From: CAVSUR01 sp963731285
GTDB lineage: Bacteria; Actinomycetota; Actinomycetes; Streptosporangiales; Streptosporangiaceae
Length of the DNA: 64,000 nucleotides
NCBI GenBank assembly: GCA_963731285.1
Contig: CAVSUR010000011.1
Span: 434,001-498,000, forward strand
Reading direction: 5' to 3'
Part shown: piece after piece, positions 1-6,463 of the stretch
How the letters are laid out: every line of letters begins with the position of its first letter
How positions within the stretch are numbered: the stretch's first letter is position 1
Notes under the pieces: model-generated
Databases searched by the model: none
Seen by the model: only the letters and a program-made list of their open reading frames with translations
Told to the model about the DNA's origin: nothing
Position numbers and translations under genes: made by a program

Positions 1-209
1 ACGTGCCCTTCTCGATTGCTGCGAGGAGGACGTGAACGTTGGCTCCGATGTGCGCCAGAGTGACTAAGCCCCGACTTCGGGTCCAGGTCCTCGCCCGCTA
101 GCCACGATCCAGCAGATGGCATGCCAGTGGCGGTCTCTGCCTGTCGGATGCCCATGCCGCCAAGATGCAGCTGCATCCCGGACAAACGTGTCGGTCCACC
201 CTGGCTCAT
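1..209 (-). CDS. Partial dATP/dGTP diphosphohydrolase-like protein (first of two)
   Basis: The gene runs off the left edge. The predicted N-terminus is non-descript, but it then reads LAGEDLDPKSGL and, after a one-base shift, HLAHIGANVHVLLAAIEKG. That is the typical core of the N-terminal domain of phage dATP/dGTP diphosphohydrolase-like proteins (MazG-like, helix with GEDxDPxSGxxHLAH). Known relatives act on purine deoxynucleotides; activity here is inferred. It starts about four bases after the stop of a second protein carrying the same motif, so the two look like paralogues in one leftward operon. The frameshift and the missing C-terminus keep confidence low. Confidence 0.4.
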   Translation of the reverse strand, partial: MSQGGPTRLSGMQLHLGGMGIRQAETATGMPSAGSWLAGEDLDPKSGLSHSGAHRSQRSRPPRSNREGH

Positions 210-212
210 CCG

Positions 213-562
213 TCACCCTCCGGAGGCGGGATACGTTGGCCGGTCATCAAGATCGGTCTTGTGCTCTGAAAAATGCATGAGAGCGAGAGCATGGAACACA
301 ACACTGGAAAGGTGATGGCAGCCACTCTCCGGGTCTGTTGTCTCCCCACCCCAGAACGCTGCTAGGTGGCGATGTAGAGCACCAAAGCTCAACGACCAGG
401 CGTAGCCTCGTTCCCAATTGCGATCCTCATACTTCTCTGCACCCTTGCCGTAGAGCCGTGCAACCTCCGTGACCTGCTCCCACGGTAGAAGGTCGAACCT
501 TTCGAGCTTTTGTCCTTTAGCCCCGCCAGTGTTCGGGCTACAACGCGAACCTCATTGCTCAT
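213..562 (-). CDS. dATP/dGTP diphosphohydrolase-like protein (MazG-like, second copy), frameshifted
   Basis: The start ATG overlaps the upstream stop (ATGA). After MSNEVRVVARTLAG a one-base shift restores a continuous reading: DLLPWEQVTEVARLYGKGAEKY, then DRNWERGYAWSLSFGALHRH, then ETTDPESGCHHLSSVVFHAL. These are the hallmark blocks of the phage dATP/dGTP diphosphohydrolase N-terminal family (PWE, GAEKYxDRNWE, DPESGxxHL). The family is thought to hydrolyse dNTPs and shape the nucleotide pool during replication; the substrate here is not known. It lies just downstream of a DUF4406-like nucleotide-handling gene, consistent with a nucleotide metabolism operon. Confidence 0.6.
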
Positions 563-1051
563 CCTGCCACCCCGAGTGCTGGATCGGGGATTGCTCGCTG
601 ACATCCGACTGCCTCAAGGAATGTAGGCATGTATCGCCTCAAGCGTGGCGCGGGCCACGGGTCGAGGCGAGTACGACCTTCGTGGTACTCAAAGATGGGT
701 AGCCCGCAGAGACGCCCAACGAATGTTTCCAGGCGCGCACCCTTGGACTTCTCCCATCCGGGGAGCACAACGATTGCCTCGATACCTTCGTCTGCGATGA
801 CCTTGACATCCCTGGTGAGAAACTCACCAAACGTACCCCTACCCCAAGCCCACTGCGGACAGAGCGGCGTCCAGGAGTGTCAAATTTCCATCGGGCGACT
901 CAAGTTCCCGCTTCCGTACCTTGGGATCATCTAGCTCGGCCGGCGACACGACTTCATAGCCACGAGCGCGTAGCGCGTTCGCTGCCGCGTCAATGGCCGG
1001 CACGTTGAACTGGGGAACGTTCGACATTGGTGCCGCCACATACACCTTCAC
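559..1051 (-). CDS. DUF4406-like (nucleoside 2-deoxyribosyltransferase-like) protein, frameshifted
   Basis: It begins MKVYVAAPMSNVPQFNVPAI, the beta-strand plus AAPMS/P-loop-like start of the DUF4406 and nucleoside deoxyribosyltransferase superfamily, and continues ARGYEVVSPAELDD. A one-base shift near 840 leads into GTFGEFLTRDVKVIADEGIE, then VVLPGWEKSKGARLE and CGLPIFEY, which completes the family fold (W..S.GA..E signature). The start is GTG behind a strong AGGAGG. It overlaps the next leftward gene by four bases. Members are assumed to act on nucleotides or nucleosides, but no reaction can be assigned here. Confidence 0.65.
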
Positions 1052-1166
1052 GATGCTCCTCCTGGCCTGCTTGGGGTTCGCGAGCGATTCGCCCTTGTTC
1101 GTGTCTGATCCTTGTAAGCTCCTGCCGTTTGACCAGGAGAAGGCTCTCGGCCGTGCGGCGGCTCAT
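990..1166 (-). CDS. Small basic hypothetical protein
   Basis: A 58-codon frame starts at an ATG overlapping the stop of the preceding small gene (TGATG). It reads MSRRTAESLLLVKRQELTRI and then a charged, Arg-rich helix. The last 20 codons overlap the start of the DUF4406-like gene, so the real stop may be earlier if the frame is disturbed. The translational coupling supports it as a gene. No family is recognised. Confidence 0.3.
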   Translation of the reverse strand: MSRRTAESLLLVKRQELTRIRHEQGRIAREPQAGQEEHREGVCGGTNVERSPVQRAGH

Positions 1167-1267
1167 CACCCCTCGAAGACGCGACGGAATGCGCGCGTGC
1201 GCTGCCGGTAGGCCACATATGCAAGCTCCCTGGCCTGCCCCGGGGTGACTGGCATCTGCTCACTCAT
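1166..1267 (-). CDS. Small hypothetical protein (33 aa)
   Basis: The frame reads MSEQMPVTPGQARELAYVAY, followed by a basic tail RQRTRAFRRVFEG. It starts inside the last codons of the PDDEXK nuclease gene and its stop overlaps the next start, which is typical of tightly packed phage operons. It is predicted to be one short helix with a basic end. No function can be assigned. Confidence 0.35.
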   Translation of the reverse strand: MSEQMPVTPGQARELAYVAYRQRTRAFRRVFEG

Positions 1268-1619
1268 CGCGCCACCCCTCGGAGGCGAACGATGCCCGTT
1301 GCCTAATCAGGTCGAAGGCTGCCCCCAGTGGCACGGCGGCATACCAAGGGGTGCCGTTCCGTTTCCAGGCCACCATCGGTATTTGGTGCCCCAGCTTGTC
1401 CGCAACCGCCTGGCGCATCATCCGGTCAACCGACATGCATTCGTCGCGCTTGACTTCAACGTGCCAGACGGGGTACTGCACCAGCGTGACATCGCTGGCG
1501 CCCGGAATGCGTCCCGGCTGGAGTACGGCCGTGCGGTAGGCGACAATGTCATGCTCTACCGCAATGCGTATGACCTCCCGCGCGAGACGCTTCCCTTTAT
1601 CTACCGATGATCTACCCAT
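1260..1619 (-). CDS. PDDEXK-type nuclease (Holliday junction resolvase-like)
   Basis: A 119-residue protein. The core GRIPGASDVTLVQYPVWHVE, followed by VKRDEC, has the spacing of the PD-(D/E)xK fold: Asp in GASD, then a strand with E-x-K in VEVKR. The C-terminus reads PMVAWKRNGTPWYA, where such resolvase-like phage enzymes carry a KRxG-type strand. It would cut branched or double-stranded phage DNA during recombination or replication, acting near the primase and RecA encoded here. The ATG lies eight bases after a TATGCT hexamer that follows a GGACA-N17-TGTC palindrome. With no Shine-Dalgarno room, translation is probably leaderless from that promoter. Confidence 0.6.
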   Translation of the reverse strand: MGRSSVDKGKRLAREVIRIAVEHDIVAYRTAVLQPGRIPGASDVTLVQYPVWHVEVKRDECMSVDRMMRQAVADKLGHQIPMVAWKRNGTPWYAAVPLGAAFDLIRQRASFASEGWRDE

Positions 1620-1930
1620 GGCCAGACAGCATAAGACATCACCGGGACGCCGCCCTGTCCGATGGCGCGATTGCGGGCGCGTTCGATACCACGGGCGGCC
1701 ATGACAAGCGCAACCTGTTCAGCTACGGCCAGGTGTGGCAAAAGGTCGAGTCGGTGGGCGTCATAGTCCGCGTGGCACCCCTTGCAGAGCGGCACAATTA
1801 GATCAGCATGCATGAAGCCGGACTCGCCCAACGACCGATCCCAGGTGTGGGCAGCTTCGAGCCAATTGACACTCCCGCAGACACGACAGCGCCCCTCGGC
1901 ATCCACCTTCTCGCGTGCAGGGTTGCTCAT
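1601..1930 (-). CDS. HNH-type nuclease or zinc-binding protein
   Basis: A 109-residue protein with CRVCGSVNWLEAAHTWDRSL (CxxC, then AAH) and later DLIVPLCKGCHADYDAHRLD, with CxxCH. This is the layout of small HNH proteins: two CxxC zinc knuckles around a beta-beta-alpha metal site. The H of AAH and the CHADYDAH helix are in the expected places. It may be a packaging- or homing-type nuclease, but its distance from the terminase favours an early role. The last 20 codons overlap the next promoter/palindrome (1634-1660) and the next gene. Confidence 0.55.
   Translation of the reverse strand: MSNPAREKVDAEGRCRVCGSVNWLEAAHTWDRSLGESGFMHADLIVPLCKGCHADYDAHRLDLLPHLAVAEQVALVMAARGIERARNRAIGQGGVPVMSYAVWPWVDHR
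1628..1660 (-). promoter_or_regulatory. GGACA-N17-TGTC palindrome with TATGCT hexamer (leaderless promoter)
   Basis: On the minus strand the order is GGACA, a GGCGTCCCG core, then TGTC at 1634-1660, with TATGCT at 1628-1633, eight bases before the ATG at 1619. Twenty-five bases (1628-1652) are identical to a site at 38,041-38,065. It lies inside the coding region of the HNH gene, so it is a regulatory element embedded in an ORF. Its half-site spacing is one base longer than in most of the other copies. Confidence 0.5.
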
Positions 1931-2788
1931 GTCTGAAACACCCGCCGCAGTCGTTCCCTGACATCCAGGTATTCCGCTCCACGCGGAGGCATGGCGTATC
2001 CAGCAATCAGGGCGCCCAGGTCATAAATGTTGCCGCCCATTGCACGCTTACCGAGCACTGGCGGACAGCCGTGACAGGCCCACATGTGCCCTTGGTGACC
2101 AAGCTGGGCTCCCACTCCTCACCACCACCATGAAACGGACACGTGAACTTGCCGTCCAGGGTTGGTTGCCGTCCGGTCAGCCGCGCGACGTACTCGACGG
2201 CCGGAATCCGACGCAGTGGATCAGAGCTAACCTGGTCCGGGCTCGCGGCAAAACTCGGCCTACTTGTAGCAATAGTCACTTGGCTCAGCCACGCATCAGG
2301 CAACTCGGCCACGGCGCAATCATCGGGATGCTCGTCCCATGCGTACTGCCGGCCGTTCTCATGGACACTCGGTGGCGCCACCACATAGGCGAAGTCCCTA
2401 ACATCGAGCCCCGGTCCCAAGCCGCCACGCACCGGCATACCAGGGGCCTTGAAGTAGTAGTGAGCACCACCACCACCAGTGACCACCGAGACGGTCCTAG
2501 GCAGCACGCCAAGCCTAGCTTCTAGTTCGGCTAGCGTGTCAGCACCACCAGCGTAATCGTCCACATCGAGCACCAATAGGTCTGACGGATGGGCAACAAC
2601 GGCCACGTTGGCGAGCGGCTCGCACTCCCACCAGCGGAAAACTTGGGCCAAATCGTTCGTAGCCTCGTTCAAGCCGTGAGGCACGATGCGATGTGGACGC
2701 TTCCCCTGGGGCCAAATCGGGATGGGTTTCCACCCCCATCGGCATACGCAATCGCAGCGTTGCGCAACGTTGTGTTAGGAAAAGACAA
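1927..2788 (-). CDS. Bifunctional primase-polymerase (PrimPol), N-terminal domain plus zinc finger, frameshifted
   Basis: After an N-terminal shift the protein reads WKPIPIWPQGKRP, then GLNEATNDLAQVFRWWECEP, then LLVLDVDDYAGGADTLAELE and VVTGGGGAHYYFKAP, and ends the domain with VRDFAYVVAPPSVHENGRQY. These are the standard blocks of phage/plasmid bifunctional DNA primase-polymerases: the DVDD metal ligands, the GGGGAHYYF strand and the VAPPSxHxNGxxY loop. A second shift near 2110 joins a zinc-binding segment with CPFHGGG and WACHGCP. It would make primers for phage replication. The start is tentatively TTG at 2788. No helicase domain is attached. Confidence 0.75.
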
Positions 2789-2906
2789 GGGCCTGTACCC
2801 CGGCGAGCAGCAAAGCCACACCGAGCTTCCACAGTCCCTCATGCAACAGCAAGCATCCGAGGGTCACGTACGTTCCGCACTGCACAACCAGCACCCACGC
2901 CTTCAT
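2775..2906 (-). CDS. Small membrane protein (43 aa)
   Basis: The frame reads MKAWVLVVQCGTYVTLGCLL, then LHEGLWKLGVALLLAGVQAL and VFS: two hydrophobic stretches with a short polar turn, so a probable hairpin membrane protein. The start overlaps the preceding stop (ATGA) and the end overlaps the proposed primase start, as expected in a compact operon. Function unknown. Confidence 0.4.
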   Translation of the reverse strand: MKAWVLVVQCGTYVTLGCLLLHEGLWKLGVALLLAGVQALVFS

Positions 2907-3034
2907 GGCATGGCCTCTCGATAGCGCTCGCGCAGAGCATTAGCGCGTTCTGTTGGCAACCAGTTGCAGGCCGATTGCAGAAGGTCGAGCAGAATCCCGT
3001 TCTCATGTTTTCGTACTTCGAGCTGCCAGGACAT
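2903..3034 (-). CDS. Small hypothetical protein (43 aa)
   Basis: The frame reads MSWQLEVRKHENGILLDLLQ, then SACNWLPTERANALRERYRE: a soluble helical protein with a C-terminal basic helix. Its stop overlaps the next ATG. No family is recognised; assignment rests on coupling and codon pattern. Confidence 0.4.
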   Translation of the reverse strand: MSWQLEVRKHENGILLDLLQSACNWLPTERANALRERYREAMP

Positions 3035-3242
3035 GTCGTTGAGGGACGACGGCCGGCAACGTCGATGAACGCCTCGGCCTCCTCGGGATCTTTTTCAGCC
3101 AACGCTCATAGACGATGCCGTCGTGTGTCGTCACGAATAGGTGGTCAGGCCCGTCGCCGGAGCGCCGCTCCTGTCGCACGTAGAGCAGGAGTGTGCCGCC
3201 CGGCGTGCGGTAAACGGTCTGTGTGTGGGCCTGGTCGGACAT
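3003..3242 (-). CDS. Small hypothetical protein, first gene of the leftward early operon, probably frameshifted
   Basis: It starts MSDQAHTQTVYRTPGGTLLL and continues YVRQERRSGDGPDHLFVTTH, a compact beta-rich pattern. Near 3085 the frame that continues sensibly (DPEEAEAFIDVAGRRP) is one base off, so the given end is provisional. The ATG is seven bases downstream of a TATCCT hexamer with no Shine-Dalgarno sequence, suggesting leaderless translation from the 3250-3280 promoter. This makes it the likely first gene of the leftward block. Confidence 0.4.
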   Translation of the reverse strand: MSDQAHTQTVYRTPGGTLLLYVRQERRSGDGPDHLFVTTHDGIVYERWLKKIPRRPRRSSTLPAVVPQRHVLAARSTKT

Positions 3243-3249
3243 CGCTGGG

Positions 3250-3280
3250 AGGATAGGACTCACCGGGACGCCGTTTGTCC
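3250..3280 (-). promoter_or_regulatory. Leftward early promoter with GGACA...GTCC palindrome
   Basis: On the minus strand GGACA, GGCGTCCCG and GTCC occupy 3256-3280 and TATCCT occupies 3250-3255, seven bases before the ATG at 3242. The order and spacing match the copies at 1628, 3472 and 38,034. The TGTC half-site is shortened by one base. It sits at the head of the leftward early operon. Confidence 0.5.
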
Positions 3281-3471
3281 GGCCGCACGGGGATTAGGGC
3301 GTCCCGCCGTGTGATTCCCTAAAGCCTTATTACAGACAAGCCTTCTTAGCTAAAAAGCTAGAGAGTGAGGTAGGGGACATACATGAATAAGGGGTGTAGT
3401 TGTACTACAAGCTTTCATTAGTAAGCTAAACCCAGCGCGCGGGTAATCGGTGTCGCTCGCGTCGGTTGACT
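3281..3471. other. Divergent early intergenic region
   Basis: This separates the leftward and rightward early operons. It holds a further degenerate copy of the GGGCGTCCCG core at 3297-3306, a short inverted repeat TAGCTAAAAAGCTA near 3349-3362, and AT-rich runs that are rare elsewhere in the window. I see no gene. A repressor-binding switch region or a replication-related site would be plausible, but neither is shown. Confidence 0.35.
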
Positions 3472-3502
3472 GGACAATGGGCGTCCCGCCCCTGTCTAGA
3501 CT
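3466..3502 (+). promoter_or_regulatory. Rightward early promoter with GGACA-N16-TGTC palindrome
   Basis: TTGACT (3466-3471) abuts GGACA, then GGGCGTCCCG, then TGTC (palindrome 3472-3497). TAGACT at 3497-3502 is followed by seven bases and a GTG start at 3510. The gap between TTGACT and TAGACT is too long (25) for an ordinary sigma-70 pair, so the palindrome rather than TTGACT probably fixes recognition. It drives the rightward early genes. Confidence 0.5.
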
Positions 3503-3509
3503 GTGGGGC

Positions 3510-3932
3510 GTGGCAAACATAACCCTTGGCCGCCGCCTCGATGGCGCTCTGCTCAAGCTTCAGCTTGCGGCGCACGGGCCGGCCGTTGACCTTACGCGGG
3601 ACATCATCACTGGCAGCAGTGACCCGTCACGCAAGCCGCGTGGCTATGGCTCCGAGCTGGACGCCTGGGTAGACCGGGCGGAGCGCCTGATTCTTGCTCT
3701 TGAGCGTGAGGCTGGCGTTGAGGAGCCCCAGGCACCGCGCAACACCACCGGCGATCTGCTCAAGGTGATTCGCCAGTACGAGGGCCGTAGCCCTGAATAC
3801 GTCGCGTTCGTTGAAGGCAGCTCCGTCGCGCTAGTGCGCAAGGTGCGTTCGATAGCACGGCTGGACGCTGTGACCGGCGCGGCTCTACCCAGACCACTTA
3901 CCACTCGAATCCTACCTGAGGTGGCCGCATGA
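3510..3932 (+). CDS. Hypothetical phage protein (140 aa), first rightward early gene
   Basis: The start is GTG (VANITLGRRLDGALLKLQLA), chosen because it lies seven bases after the TAGACT hexamer with no Shine-Dalgarno sequence, the same geometry as other leaderless starts here. The protein is mainly helical and charged; its middle (SELDAWVDRAERLILALERE) and end (VRKVRSIARLDAVTG) look like paired helices. It may be a small DNA-binding or scaffold-like protein, but no family is recognised. As the first gene of the operon it is a candidate early regulator. Confidence 0.5.
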   Translation: MANITLGRRLDGALLKLQLAAHGPAVDLTRDIITGSSDPSRKPRGYGSELDAWVDRAERLILALEREAGVEEPQAPRNTTGDLLKVIRQYEGRSPEYVAFVEGSSVALVRKVRSIARLDAVTGAALPRPLTTRILPEVAA

Positions 3933-3938
3933 TGTGCG

Positions 3939-3964
3939 CGGATAAAGGGCGTCCACACAGAGTG
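3939..3964 (+). promoter_or_regulatory. Degenerate copy of the phage promoter motif
   Basis: The sequence reads GGATAAAGGGCGTCC, then 11 bases, then TATTCT. It keeps the GGA-AAGGGCGTCC core and the hexamer position of the better copies but lacks the TGTC half-site. It lies 48 bases before the next gene (4012). It overlaps an imperfect inverted repeat, GGTATTCTA...TAGATACC, at 3957-3982. Confidence 0.25.
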
Positions 3965-4011
3965 GTATTCTATGTTTACGTAGATACCCAGCCCTTGACG
4001 AGGTTTGTGTG

Positions 4012-4185
4012 ATGTCCAACCTTTACTGGGACGGGAAGCCTCCGGGGGAAGTGCCCACGATTGATGACCGCATCTTGGCTTATGCCGACGAGTTCGGGAT
4101 TGCTGCTGGTGCGAACTTTGATGATTCCCAGCGTTGGGATGACGCTGCGCCGCCTCCGAAACCGTGGGAGTGGGACGATGCCTGA
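4012..4185 (+). CDS. Small acidic hypothetical protein (57 aa)
   Basis: It begins MSNLYWDGKPPGEVPTIDDR, continues ILAYADEFGIAAGANFDDSQ and ends with a Pro/Trp-rich acidic tail PPPKPWEWDDA. Its stop overlaps the next start (ATGCCTGA), so it is coupled to the Cys-rich gene. Function unknown. Confidence 0.45.
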   Translation: MSNLYWDGKPPGEVPTIDDRILAYADEFGIAAGANFDDSQRWDDAAPPPKPWEWDDA

Positions 4186-4375
4186 CGCGAGCGGCAAGTT
4201 TCGTGGAATCAGCGTGCCCGACGTACCCTGGCACCAGGCGGACACTGACGAGTGTGTCGACGCTGCCCCGAGGGCATGTTGTTGTCTTTGCAACTGCATG
4301 AACCCCCAAGGGTGCGACGCACTTGGGTGCGTCCCCAAGGAATGTCCCCATCCTTGTCGGGAGGGCTGCGAGTGA
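4178..4375 (+). CDS. Cysteine-rich small protein (65 aa, 11 Cys)
   Basis: Eleven cysteines fall in the last 40 residues: DEC, then ACCCLCNC, GCDALGC, EC, PC and GC. Several are paired as CxC or CxxxxC, which suggests a metal-binding knot rather than a classical zinc finger. There is no signal peptide, so it is likely intracellular, where disulfides are unlikely. It is coupled at both ends: its start lies in the previous gene and its stop overlaps the RecA GTG. No family is recognised. Confidence 0.5.
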   Translation: MPDASGKFRGISVPDVPWHQADTDECVDAAPRACCCLCNCMNPQGCDALGCVPKECPHPCREGCE

Positions 4376-5396
4376 CCCTCGAATCCGCCATCAAGGATAT
4401 CGAGCGTCAGTTCGGCAAGGGCTCTGTGCTGCTCCTGGGTGATCCCTCGGCAGTCGTGCCAGTCGAAGCCATACCCACAGGCGCCATTACGCTGGACATC
4501 GCCCTAGGCGTCGGCGGCGTGCCCGTGGGCGCATCATCGAGATATTCGGCCCGGAGTCATCGGTAAATCCACCCTCGTCCTCCACATCTTGGCTGAGGCT
4601 CAGAAGCTTGGTCATAAGGTGGCCTTCATTGACGCGGAGCATGCGCTCGATCCCGTCTACGCGAAGGCGATAGGAGCCAACCCGGATGAGTTCGTCTTCT
4701 CGCAGCCTGACTGGGGTGAGCAGGCTTTGAACATTGCCGATCAGCTCATTGATTCCGGCGAGCTGGCAGTGGTCGCGATTGACTCTGTAGCCGCCTTGAC
4801 GCCCAAGTCTGAGATTGATGGTGAGATTGGCCAGCTTGGCGTTGGTGTTCAGGCTCGCATGATGTCGCAGGCGATGCGCAAGCTGACGGCTAAGTGAAGC
4901 CGCACCAAGACGCTGCTCGTGTTTACGAACCAGATTCGGGAGAAAGTCGGCGTCATTTTACGGTGGTCTAATGAAACCCAACCTGGTGGCCGCGCCCTCA
5001 AGTTTTACGCCTCAGTAGCGGATTGATATTCGCCGCAAGGCGACCAACCTCGCGAAGGACGGCGAGGCTGTTTCAAACACAGTTCGATTCAGGATCGTCA
5101 AGAGTAAGTGTGCGCCCCCACTGCGTGAGGCTGAGGCGACGATTATATTTGGGGAGGGTTTTGATCGCGCCGGTCCACGACTAGATAAGATGGGGTTGAG
5201 GACGGCCGGTGCCGGGAAGTCGGGCGCATGGTATGAGTTTGAAGATGGGAATGCGCGTCCAAGGGGCGCGATTGGCGCGCGTGACCATATCGTCCAAAAG
5301 GGGCGCGAGAGGCATGAGGGAGTGCCGCGCGTGTTCTGCGTCGCTAGAAGGCTGCCTGACCGCCCAACCGTCGTCTCTGTGACGCCTGTCGTGTAG
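4372..5396 (+). CDS. recA: Phage RecA recombinase, several frameshifts and stops
   Basis: The GTG start overlaps the upstream stop. Homology is continuous across frames: ESAIKDIERQFGKGSVLLLG, then (after a shift near 4530) RIIEIFGPESSGKSTLVLHI with the Walker A GPESSGKST, then AFIDAEHALDP, VVAIDSVAALTPKSEIDGEI (Walker B), and VFTNQIREKVG and PGGRALKFYAS (L2 region). A TGA at 4894-4896 and a TGA near 5025 interrupt it. The C-terminal KSGAWYEFEDGNA is present. RecA would support phage recombination and repair. Taken literally the gene is dead; given similar breaks in host genes, base-call errors are a good alternative. Confidence 0.75.
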
Positions 5397-5555
5397 CGGG
5401 ACGCGCGGGTGCCAGGAATCGCGGACGACGATACACTCGAACGCCATCCGAACTCGTACGAGGCTTCGATGGGCTGCTCCGTCGCTGGCGTCTTGAGAGG
5501 CGTTACTCACGGGATTGACTCCCGAGGATCACCTTAAAAGCCCTTCTTCTGAGCC
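5397..5555. other. Short gap after recA
   Basis: No convincing gene. It ends with a possible TTGACT at 5514-5519 and an A-rich stretch before the next ATG, which could hold a weak promoter. I see no hairpin of terminator type. Confidence 0.2.
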
Positions 5556-5960
5556 ATGGCCAGGGCCATGTTTGCGCCGCTTGTGGTGCTGCTAGACCCG
5601 ACTGCTCACGGATCCTATGACCATAGGAAACCGGGCGTCGTAGGAGGCATTTTGTGTTCTACTTTGCAACACAGGGACTCGGTGGGACTTGCTGATATCT
5701 CTCTTCCGATGGGGTATCCGTTCCGCACCCTACGCTACGCAATGAGGCGGGAGCCGACTCTGAATCATTCAGGCGGCACCCGTGCAACCAGAGTGAAGGG
5801 CGAGAAAGGGCGCGTGATCCTCTACTGCCAAGCCTGCATGTTTATGACTACAAAGCTTGAGGCTGCCCTGCGCGCGTTCGATGCCGGCCGGTGTGGCGTC
5901 TGTAATGGCAAGCTTGAGCCCCTGCCGCCGGTACGGGTCAAGACCTCGGAGGCACGATGA
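5556..5960 (+). CDS. Small zinc-ribbon-like protein (start uncertain)
   Basis: The C-terminal half is a convincing small protein: RVILYCQACMFMTTKLEAAL, then RAFDAGRCGVCNGKLEPLPP. It has two CxxC pairs about 26 residues apart, the pattern of a zinc ribbon. The N-terminal 60 residues from the 5556 ATG look non-coding, and a start at MRREPTLNHSGG (5741) or slightly later is more likely. The end overlaps the following small basic peptide. Confidence 0.4.
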   Translation: MARAMFAPLVVLLDPTAHGSYDHRKPGVVGGILCSTLQHRDSVGLADISLPMGYPFRTLRYAMRREPTLNHSGGTRATRVKGEKGRVILYCQACMFMTTKLEAALRAFDAGRCGVCNGKLEPLPPVRVKTSEAR

Positions 5961-6049
5961 CGTACATCCCGGGACTGGCGCGCATGAAGCGTAAGGCTCG
6001 TCACCAGAAAACAGCTCGTCGGCGACGGAGGCTCAAGCCATGTCGGTGA
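5957..6049 (+). CDS. Highly basic 30-residue peptide
   Basis: It reads MTYIPGLARMKRKARHQKTA followed by RRRRRLKPCR. Fifteen or so of 30 residues are Lys, Arg or His. It is coupled at both ends (ATGA at the start; its stop lies inside the next gene). It could be a nucleic acid-binding peptide, though basic short frames also arise by chance in GC-rich DNA. Confidence 0.35.
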   Translation: MTYIPGLARMKRKARHQKTARRRRRLKPCR

Positions 6050-6237
6050 AGTATTACGACTACAAGCATCCGCTGTTACGCGATCGCACTGGTGATCCTG
6101 CTCGTGGTGAATGGCAGCCTCGTTCCAAGGAGAAGGCTAAGCGCGGTCGTAAGGGCAAGCAAGGCGGCGCTAGGTGTGCGACTGCCCAAAGTCTGTACCG
6201 TGGACGGTTGCCCTCAAATCGCCGGACCCAACGGTAG
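6040..6237 (+). CDS. Small basic hypothetical protein
   Basis: It reads MSVKYYDYKHPLLRDRTGDP, then ARGEWQPRSKEKAKRGRKGK. The first 45 residues look like a genuine lysine/arginine-rich phage protein. The last 20 overlap the next HNH gene in another frame and are probably not real, so the true stop may be near 6170. Function unknown. Confidence 0.35.
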   Translation: MSVKYYDYKHPLLRDRTGDPARGEWQPRSKEKAKRGRKGKQGGARCATAQSLYRGRLPSNRRTQR

Positions 6238-6463
6238 ATGTAGTGCTCACCCTCCCCGGAGAAGCCCATCTTCTCGCCTCACTTCGCAGCCTGGATTCAA
6301 AGCCATGCGTTATCGAGTGCTCGAACGGGATGGCTACACGTGTTATCTGTGTGGGGGACCGGCCGGCACGGTCGATCATGTTGCCCCGGCACGTGCGGGT
6401 GGGCCTAGTGAGGAATGGAACCTACGGGCCGCGTGCCAGTCGTGCAATCGCCGCAAGGGGTGA
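6176..6463 (+). CDS. HNH endonuclease (95 aa)
   Basis: From the GTG: PKVCTVDGCPQIAGPNGRCS, a Cys-containing N-terminal knuckle, then MRYRVLERDGYTCYLCGGPA, TVDHVAPARAGGPSEEWNLR and AACQSCNRRKG. This is the classical HNH layout: RDGYTCYLCG, DHV for the first His, WNLR for the Asn, CxxCNxxKG at the end. Small free-standing HNH enzymes of this type help packaging near terminases or act as homing nucleases. Here it sits in the early region next to another HNH-like gene, so a homing role is possible. Confidence 0.75.
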   Translation: MRLPKVCTVDGCPQIAGPNGRCSAHPPRRSPSSRLTSQPGFKAMRYRVLERDGYTCYLCGGPAGTVDHVAPARAGGPSEEWNLRAACQSCNRRKG

